Program-made: the position numbers and the translations under genes
Shown: positions 9,638 to 20,770 of the stretch, piece by piece
Layout of the letters: every line of letters starts with the position of its first letter
Numbering within the stretch: the stretch's first letter is position 1
Source: Diplocarpon mali
Lineage: Eukaryota; Ascomycota; Leotiomycetes; Helotiales; Drepanopezizaceae
Reading direction: 5' to 3'
DNA: 31,268 nt
Assembly: GCA_024741835.1 (NCBI GenBank)
Contig: JAENRP010000413.1
Location: 3,956-35,223, forward strand
Notes under the pieces: generated by a model
What the model was told of the DNA's origin: nothing
The model's input: the letters and a program-made list of their open reading frames with translations, nothing else
Databases searched by the model: none

Positions 9638-9660
9638 ACCTATAGGCTAGGCTTATAAGT
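9638..9660. repeat. 23-bp GC palindrome, copy 9
   Basis: In ORF-A, read on minus as T-Y-K-P-S-L-stop-V. I find no counterpart in ORF-B. Confidence 0.85.
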
Positions 9661-9823
9661 CAACTTCTTTACTACTAATATTCTAAGTGTTTAAGGCATC
9701 TTTAAAGATAGTAAATCAAACTTATCTAAGTCTGATAATTGATAATCGCAATAGTTAGCTATTTGAGTTCTAGGTGTTATAGGTACCTCTAGCTTAGGGA
9801 CATCCTTTTCACGTAGTACTTCC

Positions 9824-9846
9824 ACTTGTAGGCCGGGCCTATAAGT
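9824..9846. repeat. 23-bp GC palindrome, copy 10
   Basis: In ORF-A, read on minus as T-Y-R-P-G-L-Q-V. Its position appears to correspond to copy 13 in ORF-B. Confidence 0.9.
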
Positions 9847-10704
9847 TAAATTTTACTTATTAATTGAATCTTTTAAAAGTGGCAGCATTTTCTAAGCAGC
9901 GGGTATAATAAACTCTTATCTTTCTATCTTATTATCGAAGTAGTTTATAATATACTTAGCTAGATAGATTATCTTTTCCTTTATAATAAGTAAACTATAT
10001 TATAACTATTGCAAACTAAGGGTATTTAGAACTGTTTGATCTAGTAATACAATATTGTTGTATTAAAAGGGGCTGTCCTTTATAGTCTGAATAGTAGAGT
10101 GGATAATAGTACTTAAGAAACCTATAAATTTTCTACCTTGCGTACTATTTCCTTATAGCTTTTTCATACCCTTTTAGATAGTGAAATAATTCAATACCTA
10201 TATAGCCTTTGCCACTAGTTGGTATATCTTAAAAATTTTGCCAAGCCCCTATAAGGCGTTATTAGCAGTAATATTAGTTATAAAGTATATTTGAAAAAGT
10301 GTACTATAGGTACTACTTATAAACTGCAATAACCTTTTTATACACTTATTTTTCTTATCTTAATTCTTTTAAAATAGATCAACTGAATTAGTATACCCTT
10401 GATATTCCTATAGAAATTTTTTATAATCGATTCCCTTTATCTTAAGCTTATTCTTAAGAAAATCATTAAAGCTTAAAAATCCTTCTTCAACTGCAGAGAT
10501 TTTATAGTTTAATACTTTAATAAATGAGTTTAAGAATACCTATTATTCTATTTCACCTAACGTTCTATAAGTGCTTACTATATCTTCTAATAATCTTAGT
10601 AACTTACCCTCTTATAAAAAGCCACCCTCTAATATTAGCTTATTACTAGTAGTATTTATTGACTTGCTACCTAAGGCAATAATTGATATATTTTTCTTAG
10701 GTAT

Positions 10705-11295
10705 GGCTTTCTTACTTGAGCTTAGTGGTACTATAATGAATTAGTTAGCAAAGGGGTAGCTTTAAATAAAGAGATGATTATTTAAGAAAGATTAACGATA
10801 TAAGAGGCATATATTAGAAAAGATTGATAATAGAAAGATAATAGTAGTAGTACTAGTATTATAGGTCTAGTAGGGTTATAAAGAAAGTAAAAAAAAGTAA
10901 AATCGTTATATAAGGAGAGGCTTATTTATAAAGTTTGGAATCGCGCTAGTATACAAAGGAAAAGTAGGCATAATAAGCTTGGAAGTAGGAATAAAAGTAG
11001 GGTATAACGTATATAAGGACCTATAATTGGTAAATGATAATTCTTTAAAGGTAAGGATAATATTTTAAAGGTAAGCGTTAGAAAGTTGTATATAAAGGAA
11101 ATAATCAAAGGGTAGATTATATAAAGAATGAAGTAGAGTAAAGAATATATATAGAATAGAATAATAAATAAAGAATAAAAAGGTATAAGTATATAGAAAG
11201 TAGATAGTTTTAAAAAAATTTAATATCTAATTTGCAATTTCTCTAAATGGTTTTCAAGGGGAGGGGTAGATTATAATTCTCCAAATTGAGTCGAC
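10705..11295. other. AT-rich spacer between ORF-B and ORF-A
   Basis: About 590 bp. It is purine-rich on plus (many AAAG and GATAAT runs), which suits an upstream region for ORF-A on minus. I find no terminal repeats, no palindrome and no convincing gene. The small minus-strand frame at 10926-11108 is hydrophobic but has no supporting context. Confidence 0.5.
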
Positions 11296-11473
11296 TTAAT
11301 TATTAGTTCTATTATTACTTTAGAGTCTTCTTCTCTTATATTAGTTCTTATTTCTTAGCGATTTCTCAGCTTTAAGGACCTCTCTTAAAGGATCTTCTAT
11401 TAGTATCTTTAGATTTAGTAACTAAGGTTCATCTGAACCTTCTTATAGGCTTAAGCCAACTGAGTTTAACCTT

Positions 11474-11496
11474 ACTCATAGGCCAGGCTCGCGAGT
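11474..11496. repeat. 23-bp GC palindrome, copy 11
   Basis: Near the C-terminal end of ORF-B, read on minus as T-R-E-P-G-L-stop-V (the stop is TGA). It appears to correspond to copy 7 in ORF-A. Confidence 0.92.
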
Positions 11497-12358
11497 CAGT
11501 CTTAGCGTTTCTAAGCTTAAGGGTAAAAACAGGGGATTGGTTCCTAAATCAGGGTCTAATACTATACTAGCGTCTCGATTTGTCTCTTTTCCGAATTTTC
11601 TTATAATAATGCCTTTATCAATTAGTATATTAGGCTCTTAGATAGCATTTACTTTATTACATTATCCCTAAGACTTAAGTTTATAAAGAAGCGACTTAGT
11701 ATTTATAACATTCGTCTAGGCCTTAATAAGGGCGTTAAAGAGCTTTTGATTATATTTTATAAAGTGGATTTTCAATTCGTCTTTATTAAGGAGAAATAAC
11801 TCTTATACTTTGATTATAACCGATGGATCTGTTTAAGAGCATTAATTAATAATAGCTTTAAAGAGGCTGCTATAGTTCTTAAGATGAAAAGCTGCTTTAA
11901 AAGGTATAGTAGTCCTATTTGTATTAATTTATTAAAGTACTAAAGGTTGCTTTAGAGCAAAGATTGAAAAGATAAGATCGGAGATTCGAGTCTTATTTTC
12001 TAAGGTATTCTTATTGCAAATGGCTATATAGTTATTGTAAAAGGCTATAAAACCACCAGTCTTATAAGGATTATTTAAAAGTATTTTAAAAAGGTATCCC
12101 TATTTTATTATTACTATAATTAGATTGCTATTATTAGTAATAGGTTATAAGATCTCCTTTTGCTTTAATTTTACAGTTATTTAAGCTAGTTGAGATTTTA
12201 AACTAAGTGCTTAGGAAGTCTATCGACTTATCTTTTTTATAGATAGAGTGAGTTTTATATTCGATTAAGAGCCGACCTACTTATTAAGGCTTTTAGAAGC
12301 TGGCCCTTATCCGATCAATAGGATTTAATAATTTAAGACTTGCTTTTTAATAAAATTG

Positions 12359-12381
12359 ACTTATAGGCCAGGACTGTAAGT
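12359..12381. repeat. 23-bp GC palindrome, copy 12
   Basis: In ORF-B, read on minus as T-Y-S-P-G-L-stop-V, about 97 residues before TGGFIAFYNNYIAI. Confidence 0.9.
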
Positions 12382-13622
12382 GAAAATCGGAATTTCTTTA
12401 TTAGTAGCACTTATATCTCTCTTTATTAAAACGACTTAATTATAAAGACTAAGGCTAATTAATTAAAGAGGTTTAGGATAGGCTATAAGCTGATAGGTTC
12501 CTTTACTTTTTACTATTATAATTAAGAGGTAAAGTCTATAGTATATTCAAAGGACTTATTAAATAAGATTAAATATTATATTATAAAGAAAATAAGAAGG
12601 TATAGAGGTCGTGCTATCTATAGGGCAGAAGTGATAAAGATATATCTCTACTTCTTATCTTATAATAGAGAGGAATATACTTATAAAAGTACTATTATTA
12701 GTAGTAAAATTATCGGTTAGGAAGCGGCATTTAAAGGGTTTAAGTATTATAATTGACCCTTCTTCTTCTATTTCCTTTTGCTATTTATTATTTAATAATA
12801 TTAATAAAAAGGAATTATTCCATTCAATCAGCTTTAACGCCTTTAAGGCTTTAGGATCAGCTTTGAATTTTATAGCACTTAAAGATGCCTCTATTATTAA
12901 TAAGTTGGATTTGCATATCCTTAAAGAGACGAAGAATTAATTATTAAAGTGGATTAGAAAAAGATCAATATCTTCTACTATATAAAGAAGTTCAAAGTAT
13001 TTAATAATTTCGTTAATATTAAATCCTTTATAATTAAGACTATAGTAAACCGAAAGAGAGCGAATATAAAGGTTGTAAAGTCTTCTTCCTTCGATTCTTA
13101 CGCTAAGAAGATATTATCGAAAGCAAGTTTTTATTATAAAAGACATTTGAATATTATATTATTCTTTAAGTTCGAAGTTAAGAATGACCGATTGAGGCAT
13201 ATTACTATAATTATAAATGTCCTAATCAATAGATTCCTCTTTGCATTCTCTTTCTCGCAAGATAAAATAGTCCCGCTTAGCATCTGAGAGACTAGGTTCT
13301 TAACTTATTATTATTTCCAAATCGGTTGCATATAGATATGAAGAAGTCAAGAACTAGCTCCTTTAAGTTATTAAGGAAGGAGTCTAAGCAGGCGCGCAAT
13401 CCTTTGGTTTTAAATTGCAAATTAGCTAAGGTAGCTATTAAACGATCTATCCTTCTTAAAGGTCGAGCTAAAATTAGTCGTTTAGCTAAAGGAAAGTCCC
13501 CTAAAGATTCCGAAAATTCTAAAGAGGCTGCGCTAAGCATTTAAGCAGTCTATTTAATAGTAGTTTTTAAAATCATTTTAATAAGAGGTAGATTAAGTCT
13601 AATTCTAAAATTCTTATTTCTA

Positions 13623-13645
13623 ACTCTTAGTCTAGGACCGCGAGT
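13623..13645. repeat. 23-bp GC palindrome, copy 13
   Basis: In ORF-B before the frame shift, read on minus as T-R-G-P-R-L-R-V. Confidence 0.9.
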
Positions 13646-14491
13646 CAAATCATATAGTTTAGCGCTTATTATATCTTTAAACTAAAAGGCGAATTTCAAG
13701 GCAGGCTTAATCACAAATAACTAATTCTCTTCTTTATTATTAAAGAAATCTCATTTAAAATCTAGTATAAGAGTCCAGTTTTCTTTTAAAATAAGCAAAC
13801 TATAAGCAGAAGCGCAAAGCCTTAGCATATTAATAATAGTACTATTAGGTAGGGTAATATCTATAGTTTAATTTGATCTTTTTATAGCTCTATTAGCTAC
13901 TATAAGTATTGCATTAGATAGGCTTATAAATCTGCGATTGCGAATTCGATTACTTTAGAATTTTACTACTCCTTCTTAAATAATAAAGAAATTAAGAATT
14001 TGAATAGCTCTAGCTATAGGAGTATTTTCCTTAAGAATTTTTAATAATACTCGCCTTCTATTATTAGAATTAATATTTATTAGAAAATGTAAATAAAATA
14101 GGAGTCCTCTCTTATTAATAGCTAAATTATCTAATTGTTAAATAGATTCTTCCCTTTTATCTTAGTCTATTTTAAAAGTATTAGCTAAAGTTATATATTA
14201 ATCTGCGTCAGCTAAGAATTCCTCTTTAAAGATTCCCTTTAATCTTAATTCTTTAATTAAGAAGTTGTTAAATTAGAGAATTCCAAAGGCTACCTAAGTT
14301 AAAAGGTTACTAATGGCATTTGCATAAGCTAAAAGGAGTTTTTATTACTCTATATCTCCTAAGACTATGTAGGTCGATTTAAAGCTCTCTAATAATATAA
14401 TAGTTCTATTATCTTAAGAGAAGTTTATAACTAGTGCTTATTTATCTCCTATTATAGTAGATAAAACCATTTGTAAGTTCTTTAAAGGCAT

Positions 14492-14860
14492 ATTACTTAT
14501 AAAAGATAAGGAGTATAAATAAGAGAGTTCAATAGGGTATAAGAATTAAAAGGGCATATAAGCTGCAATAGGTTTACTATATATGTATTAAGGAAATTGG
14601 ACTTTTTATTTATTATTTAAGGAAAGTAATAGGAATATTATAATTAAAGGCTAATATTAAAAATGCAAAATAAGTTAGAGTAGGCAAGAATTTAAAGTGA
14701 TCTTAAAAGATCTATATCTTAAATAATAAAAAAGGCGACCTTATTAAAAATGTAAAAATAAGGATTAAAGGAAGGTAAGACAATTAATAGGCTAAGAAAT
14801 CGTTTAGTATTCTTACTTATATTCTTTGGATATTTTAGGAATAATGACTTAAAGTCGCAA
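14492..14860. other. Spacer between gypsy-2 pol and ORF-B
   Basis: About 370 bp with no gene, palindrome or recognisable repeat. The 3' LTR of gypsy-2 should begin near here if ORF-B is a separate unit. I could not match this stretch to 27010-27840, where the other LTR would be. Confidence 0.45.
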
Positions 14861-14885
14861 TTAATTAGGTATTTTAATATTCTTT

Positions 14886-14908
14886 ACTTGCAAAACTAGC
14901 TTATAAGT
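14886..14908. repeat. 23-bp GC palindrome, copy 14 (degenerate)
   Basis: At the C-terminus of gypsy-2 pol. Length and ACT/AGT ends are kept, but the core is AT-rich. Read on minus as T-Y-K-L-V-L-Q-V. Confidence 0.7.
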
Positions 14909-16320
14909 CAAATTGGAAAAATCTTAGTCTTTATCTAAGGGTTTAAAATTGCTTATATCGCCGTTAGTTCTTATAGAAGATTCGGAGGTTATATCAATTT
15001 CTAATTCGTCTTTTAAAGGGAATAAGGTCTAATTGCGTTGATAAAAGCGCTTTAATCAATTAGCTGCAAAGGTTCCTTTAATATCAACTCTATTAAGTTC
15101 CTAAAGAGAATAGTATCCCTTTTCTTCTTACTTAGACTTAACCTTAAATAGACTAAGCTATCAATAGTTAAGTTTAGTATCTGCGGATATATTAATACTT
15201 CTTATAATATTATAGATTAAGATAAGATTATCTTTTCGAATAGGGTACGTTTTAAGTACTTTGGAAGTAGCCTACGCTTCCTTAGCTTTTTCCTAATATT
15301 ATTTCTTTTGTAGAATGATTTCCTCTATATCTATATCTTAGAGCTTAAGTTGTCGGCATCTTATTATAAGTAAATCGGAATAGTTCTGAATTTGACTATA
15401 GTCGAATAATCTTTAAATAAGCTATTAGGATTTAAGAGGGAGCTATGCCTCTTTACTATAGATAAGGAAGAATAGTATAACTCTAGTCGGTTTATAGATT
15501 ATCGTTTAATAAGCAAAGAGTATTTTATAAAAGCGTTTTATCTAATCCTTAAATCCTTTGTAAATAACTTTGAATAGACTATTAAGAATATTATAGTATT
15601 CTTATTCTACTACTCTATTAGCTTTTGAGTTATATATTAAGATTTAAATCCGTTTGATACTATATTTCTGTAAGAAAGCTTTAACTACTCCTTTGTTTTT
15701 AGGGCCTTTATTAATAGTTAGTCTACTAAAAAGTCTATAGCAATAGATCACGTCTTTTTAAAGGAACTTCGCAATAGATTTAGAGTTAGCAGATCTTAAA
15801 GGTTGTCTTTTAGGCTATCTTAATAGGTCTTCCTTTATTAAAATAAAATATATTATCCTATTTTTAATAGTTAGTACTTATATAATATTAAAGCTGACTT
15901 TATAGAAAAGGCCTAATGGCTAGGTTAGGAATAAGAGATTTTCCTTATAACTAGGTTTTCATTTCTAATAGGGGATGCAACTTTTTATAAAAGCTTTACA
16001 GTCTTTAAAAGAGCCTTTTTAAAAGAATTTTCTTAAGAGTTAGTAGTAAGTAGACTTAGCTCCTTAATAGCCAGTCTCCTTATAAATATCTTGAATAGCC
16101 TTAGCTTATAGTTTATTATCATTTATATAAAGCTATATAGGAAATGAGTTATCGCTCCTTTTAAATAATTGCTATCCTTATACTAAATAAATTAGAGCTT
16201 TAGCTTTAAACTTTTGAAAATCCTTAAAAGGAACTGTCTTTAGTTGTTTAAGTATAATTAAAAATTTTGCAATTTCCTTAAAGTCACTTAAGTAATTAAA
16301 TGATAAAATTCTCTTATTTG

Positions 16321-16343
16321 ACTTGCGGGCTAGGACTGTAAGT
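16321..16343. repeat. 23-bp GC palindrome, copy 15 (off phase)
   Basis: Between RNase H and integrase of gypsy-2. The pol frame here is open on both sides and reads the palindrome as L-T-V-L-A-R-K-S, one phase away from all other coding copies. Confidence 0.9.
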
Positions 16344-17293
16344 CGAGTCCCTTTAAGGTGATATATTAATAGATAATCAACTTCGTTTTCTACCTACTTA
16401 TTAATATCTATTTTATCTTCTTTAATTAAATTAAAGGGGTAGGGACGAGTTCTTTTTAAAAGGCTATCTGTAGTAGTGTTTTTCGTTCTTAGAATGTATT
16501 TGATTTTAAAGTCTATTAGTCTTATTTAAGCAATCTATTTTATTAATAAAGCCCTTAAGAGATCGCTTATAGTCCTATTTAATTATTCTACTAGCACTTT
16601 AGTATTAGTTTCAAAGATGAAGTAAGTGCTATAGAGGTCGCTTCTCATCTTTTTCATCGCCTTTAAAGCGCCTTTGCATTCCTATTTAATAGTATTATAC
16701 TTTATCTCTACTGGATTCTAAAGACTACTTTTAAAGTAAGCTAAATATCTTTTCTATTAGCTATCAGCTTATTAAAGGATAGTACCTTATCTAATTAAGC
16801 TTGCGTTAACTATTAGTATAATTGGCCTAGCGTCGGCTCTATAGTCTATTTTAATTAGATATAGCACTTTAAGTAACGCTTACTTCAATTATCTTATAGC
16901 CTCTATTTAAGGTTCCTCCTATTGAAACTCAGCCCCTTTTTAAAATAAGGAGTAAATAAGTACTGCCTTTTTAGCAAAATCCTTGATTTAAATGCGATAG
17001 TATACTATAATTCTAATAAATGCGCGAGCTTCTGCCATATCGTTATACCTCTTCTATTTATTGATTTTAAGTACTTTAGCCCTTTAAGGACTTCGGCTAT
17101 TAGAATTAGTAATAAAACCAATAATTTCTATCGATAGAAGATAGTATTATAACTTTGGACCGACTGTTGCTTTTGCCCTTTCGAATCGTATAAGTACTTA
17201 ATCTAGGTTCTAAATGTATTCTATTATAAATCACTATATATTAAGGAGAACTTCTTTATAGTTATAAAATGATCTTGATCCTTTTACTCTTAT

Positions 17294-17305
17294 ATTATTT
17301 ATATA
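17294..17305 (-). other. Mutated RT catalytic box of gypsy-2 (YINN)
   Basis: Codons TAT ATA AAT AAT followed by IRVKG. Both catalytic Asp codons are now Asn. Confidence 0.8.
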
Positions 17306-17507
17306 AAGGAGTATAATATTAGGTATATAATCTACTAGTATCTTATAGATTACTTAAATAAATTGAGCGATCGAATTTATAGCCTCTTAAGGTAATCTTA
17401 TTATTTAAAGTAGCTTAAGAGGGGTTTGAATTACTATTATATCTCTTGATTTAACGTTAAGAATGAATTAGTTATATTTAAAGAAGAAGTTAATAAGAGA
17501 GCTATAG

Positions 17508-17512
17508 GTTAA
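17508..17512. repeat. Target site duplication of copia-1, left copy (GTTAA)
   Basis: GTTAA directly before the TG terminus of the LTR, repeated exactly at 23100-23104. Confidence 0.92.
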
Positions 17513-17750
17513 TGTTGCAGGAATGCCCGTCACATGTTTGTCACATGATCTGTCACATGACACATCATACATATGATGTGTCATATGACTTGCCACATGA
17601 CTTAGTGGCAGCCCTTGTTAAATAGCTCGTAGTTAAAGAGCTCTCATGAATTAAGACAAGACACCCAACATCGTCGTTTGCACCTCATACTTCTTCGTGC
17701 CCTCTTCTAGTTTACTATCAAGTTCACTATCAGAGAACCTCATTGCTATA
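17513..17750 (+). repeat. Copia-1 5' LTR
   Basis: 238 bp, starting TGTTGCAGG and ending GCTATA (GCTACA in the partner). It differs from 22860-23099 by a 2-bp indel near the start and about ten transitions. Confidence 0.95.
17530..17599 (+). promoter_or_regulatory. CACATG cluster in the LTR
   Basis: TCACATG occurs at 17530, 17541 and 17553, and CACATG at 17594, with a CATATGATG inverted stretch between. The even spacing of 11-12 bp, about one helical turn, suggests an array of binding sites in the U3 part of the LTR. CACATG fits the E-box pattern CANNTG. Which factor binds is unknown. Confidence 0.5.
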
Positions 17751-17765
17751 GGTTATAAGCCCCGC
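17751..17765 (+). promoter_or_regulatory. Copia-1 primer-binding site (half tRNA-iMet)
   Basis: GGTTATAAGCCCCGC directly follows the LTR. It is complementary, apart from one G-to-A change, to the anticodon stem-loop of eukaryotic initiator tRNA-Met (CAU anticodon). Copia-type elements are known to prime from such a tRNA half-molecule. Confidence 0.8.
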
Positions 17766-18946
17766 ATGCCTATAAACAGCATTTGATAAAATTCCATCGA
17801 TCAGAGTCTCCCTTACAAACGAAAAGGCTGATCGATATTTTAAGTTTTACTCAACCAACGACGCATAACAAGCGTCATCTCAATAATAAAACAGTAGCTA
17901 CTCCCCTTCCAGAGCGCTATGCAATAATCCAAGCTCACGCAAGATTCGTCATCGTAGCTGAATCATTAGGACTAACAGCTGAGATTACCAGCTTAATTGC
18001 TAAAAGTACTCTACTGCCTGAATTACCTATTTTTGAAGGGACTGACATACAGTACCCTAAACTCGAATTCAACAGTTCATCTCCTCCTCCTCCTCCTTCT
18101 CTACCTTCTCCTTTCGACAACTCTATATACAAACATACAAACAAGATGTCGTCGTTGTCTTCGGCTGCCCTCAGCCTCCTTGAGTCTCAAAAGCTTAAAG
18201 GCGCAGAGGACTATAGCTAGTGGAGGAATAAGGTTTTGAACCTTGCAAAGTCAAACGCCTTGACTATGCATCTTTATACAAAAGCTAGAACATATGCTCC
18301 ACCTGAGGTTAACTTGTAGGACCGTTCTATTACAAATAAGGAAAGGGACAATTGGGTTAGATAGGAAGCTAAGGAATCTCAGATGAAGCTTGCTATTACA
18401 CTTAATTGCAAACCAGGCCTACTAGCTTATACAGAAGGCGACAAATCTGCCTTAGACATATGGGAAGCTCTCTAAAAACAGTACGAAGGATCTGGAACAG
18501 TGCTTGAATATAACGCTATACAGACCTACGTCACTATTAAATATAACGACTTTAATTCACTCGAAGCTTACGTCGTCGCTTTTAGGCTTTTAATCACTAA
18601 ATTGGAAGCTCTCGACTCTGCCCCTCCCTCTCACTAGCACCCTATCATATTTATTGCTAGCTGTTCCAATAGATGGCCTATTTGGGCAGATCGATAATGC
18701 TCTAACCTTCGCTTAGCTATGGTAGCTGGACGAAAATCAGAGATCACGCTTAAAGCTCTTATTGAAGATATCACTAACGAAGCTCGAGCCTTATAGAGTT
18801 CAAAGATGAACGGAACCGTCTTATACGGTAACAAATCGGCTAGCAAGCCGCATTCCTCTGACTACAAGAAGTCAGAAAACAAGGGAGGTTTCAAAGACTT
18901 AAAGAAGAGCACCTCCAGGAATACTACCAACTCCCCCAACTCCCCC

Positions 18947-18994
18947 TATCCTTATTACAAGCAACCAGAGCCATACCATAAGGCAGAAGATTGC
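18947..18994 (+). other. Damaged zinc knuckle in copia-1 gag
   Basis: The sequence YPYYKQPEPYHKAEDC keeps the His and last Cys of a CCHC knuckle. The first two Cys positions are Tyr, as expected from TGY to TAY. The spacing between second Cys and His is longer than the usual four, so the assignment is reasonable but not certain. Confidence 0.6.
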
Positions 18995-19213
18995 TTTGCA
19001 ATCAACAAATCGAAAAGAGAGGCTTAGGAGAAGGATTCAGGGAAGAAGTACGTATTCCGTTACCTTAAAGGCAAGGACGACAAGTCCTCGTCATCATCAT
19101 CATCATCACCAAAAGGCAAGAAGCCTTCTAGGAAGACTTAGAAGGAAGACGAAGAGTCAGATAATGATCTCTTTGGGCATACTATACCATTACTAACCCC
19201 AGGGCCAATTTTC

Positions 19214-19236
19214 ACTCGCGAGCCAGGCCCAGGAGT
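19214..19236. repeat. 23-bp GC palindrome, copy 16
   Basis: In the copia-1 gag-protease linker, read on plus as T-R-E-P-G-P-G-V. It lies 48 bp from copy 17. Confidence 0.96.
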
Positions 19237-19261
19237 CAATTCATCACCAGGGCCAATTTCC

Positions 19262-19284
19262 ACTCGCGGGCCGGGCCTAGGACT
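19262..19284. repeat. 23-bp GC palindrome, copy 17
   Basis: In the copia-1 gag-protease linker, read on plus as T-R-G-P-G-L-G-L. It ends GGACT rather than GGAGT. Confidence 0.94.
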
Positions 19285-19336
19285 CAGTTCTTCTACCTCC
19301 TGCTTCTTATCAAAATTGAGGAATCGTTGGCTATAT

Positions 19337-19348
19337 AACACAGGTGCT
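19337..19348 (+). other. Mutated protease active site of copia-1 (NTGA)
   Basis: Codons AAC ACA GGT GCT in a WLY-NTGASEHVSN context typical of copia proteases. The catalytic Asp codon is now Asn. Confidence 0.85.
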
Positions 19349-20698
19349 AGTGAGCACGTCTCTAATGATCTCTCCAAGTTCACTTCCTATACTGCTCGAG
19401 ACAATCTACCCTCCTTGAGTACAGTTAATGGATCTGTTCAACCTCTTAGCGTTGGCACTTGCAAAGTCAACGCACTCAAATCTAATGGAAAGGTGTGTGT
19501 TCTTAAGTTAATTAATACTCTCTATATACCTCAATCTCTAGTCTGCCTATACTTAGGTGGCAAACTTAACAAAATCAAAGGCTTCTATCGAAATAGCAAG
19601 CTGTTCCTATCCGATGAGAAGGAAATTTGCACTGTCGATAACAATATGTATATCAATAAGGAATAGCCTTCTACTGACTCCTTTGGTTATGTAAGTGGAT
19701 ATGCTCTCCTAGCTGCTATCGAGAATGGACCTCTTAATATTGAGCTCTGGCACTGTCGATTAGGCCACGCTGGCCTACAAACGGTTAGAAAGACCTAATC
19801 TGCTATTACTAATATGCAGATCAAGGAAACAAAATTAAGGAAGACGCGAATTTGCGCCCCCTGCGAGAAAGGCAGACCTCTCTAATACGTTAATAAACGT
19901 TTAGCTCGCCCTCGACCTACAAAGGCACTTGACGAGCTATACGTCGACGTGGTTCATCTGAAGCCAACTGGCCTTAACGGTCATAAATACGCTTCTATCT
20001 TCACTTGCGCAGCTATGATAGCTAGGTAGGGATGGACCTATATAAACAAATCTAACGCCTTCGAGGTAAATAAGAAGATGATCAGCCTCTTACAAACTCA
20101 GTACAATCGCATAATCAAGCGGTGGAGAACTGATAGAGGCAAGGAGTACTCTCTTATACAAATGCGAATACTCATAGAAAACCTCGGTATGATTTTAGAG
20201 GAATCTACTCCATATATACTAGAATAAGACGGCAGATTGGAACGATTAATTCGCACACTAATGGAAAAGTTGCGAACAGCCGTAATTGACCAAAATATCC
20301 CCTCCTTTCTCTGGCCTCACCTCCTCCTTTCGGTAATACACATCACCAATCTTACTGCCTTTGATATTATTAGCGGCAAGACTCCATATGAGGTCTTTTG
20401 GGATAATATCGAGCCTGATAAACCTTATACTCCCTCAGTCAAGCATCTTCGAGTACTAGGCTGTCGCGTCTATGTGCTAATCGAGAAAGAAAGGCGAACT
20501 CAGAGCAACAAACTCGCTCCGAGAGCAGAGGTAGGTACTCTTATCGGATTTGATAGCAGAAGTATCTATCAAATCTATATGCTATCGCGAATAGGTGATA
20601 AGATTATTTGATCATCTCACGTTCGATTCGATGAAAATGGCCTGATTATAGAGCTATACCTTAAGGAAAATTCCTCTTCTCAATTAAGGGGTGATTTG

Positions 20699-20721
20699 AC
20701 TCCCGGTCCGGGACCGCAAGT
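20699..20721. repeat. 23-bp GC palindrome, copy 18
   Basis: In the copia-1 integrase-RT linker, read on plus as T-P-G-P-G-P-Q-V. It lies 72 bp from copy 19. Confidence 0.96.
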
Positions 20722-20770
20722 CAATTCTCAAAATAACAATAATGCTAACTCTTATAATAACGATGATTTC

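Larger units (their letters stand above)
7427..10704 (-). pseudogene. ORF-A: large unrecognised frame, N-terminal and central part
   Basis: A minus-strand frame that stays in one phase over more than 1,000 codons, interrupted only by stops (mainly TAG and TAA where Gln would fit). With 268-112 it would be roughly 1,150 residues. The likely start is 10704, where ATA stands for a mutated ATG (ATA-PKKNISII); ORF-B starts MPLKN at the equivalent point. It is rich in Lys, Leu, Ile and Asn and predicted largely helical from composition. It has four palindrome-encoded T-x-x-P-G-x-x-V segments, a GGFLAISNNYIEV block near 8100, an eight-Asn run near 7475, and a basic tail. ORF-B shares this architecture. 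I do not recognise the family. Candidates are a structural protein of a mobile element or a DNA-binding protein, neither supported by a motif. Confidence 0.6.
11296..14491 (-). pseudogene. ORF-B: paralogue of ORF-A, unrecognised
   Basis: A minus-strand frame of about 1,060 codons starting at ATG 14491-14489 (MPLKNLQMVLS). It shifts phase once between about 13290 and 12380, so it carries at least one indel as well as many TAG and TAA stops. Similarity to ORF-A is visible by eye: the starts (MPLKN, I-PKKN), a shared TYx(V)LGxIE stretch near the N-terminus, TGGFIAFYNNYIAI near 12030 against GGFLAISNNYIEV in ORF-A, and palindrome-coded segments at three matching positions. The best open part is 13540-13292. 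It lies upstream of ORF-A on the same strand and just past the 3' end of gypsy-2 pol, so A and B are either a tandem duplication or extra frames of one large element. Function unknown. Confidence 0.58.
14861..17507 (-). pseudogene. Gypsy-2 pol, 3' part: end of RT, RNase H, integrase
   Basis: This continues the RT frame from 23100 after removal of copia-1, in the same phase. Order on minus: the end of the RT palm with YINN at 17294-17305 in place of YxDD, then a MAEARAFIRIIVYYRI stretch at the RT-RNase H join (about 17040). RNase H is at about 16800-16450 (FETNTKVLVE followed by LNRTI-like sequence). Integrase lies between about 16300 and 15400, with LTINKGPKNKGVVK where the second catalytic Asp is now Asn, then YNSKANRVVE carrying the Glu. 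The C-terminal domain ends near 15050 (DIKGTFAAN, LKRFYQ). A palindrome-coded T-Y-K-L-V-L-Q-V closes the protein before TAA at 14861-14863. No chromodomain is visible, unlike gypsy-1. Confidence 0.85.

Noticed and set aside
10926..11108. Hydrophobic 60-codon minus-strand frame
   Set aside because: AT-rich spacer DNA easily yields Leu/Ile/Phe-rich frames. No homologue, no start context and no continuation.
13326..13544. Plus-strand open frame, 72 codons, Lys-rich
   Set aside because: It is the antisense shadow of the ORF-B frame at 13540-13292, which connects to longer homologous sequence on both sides.
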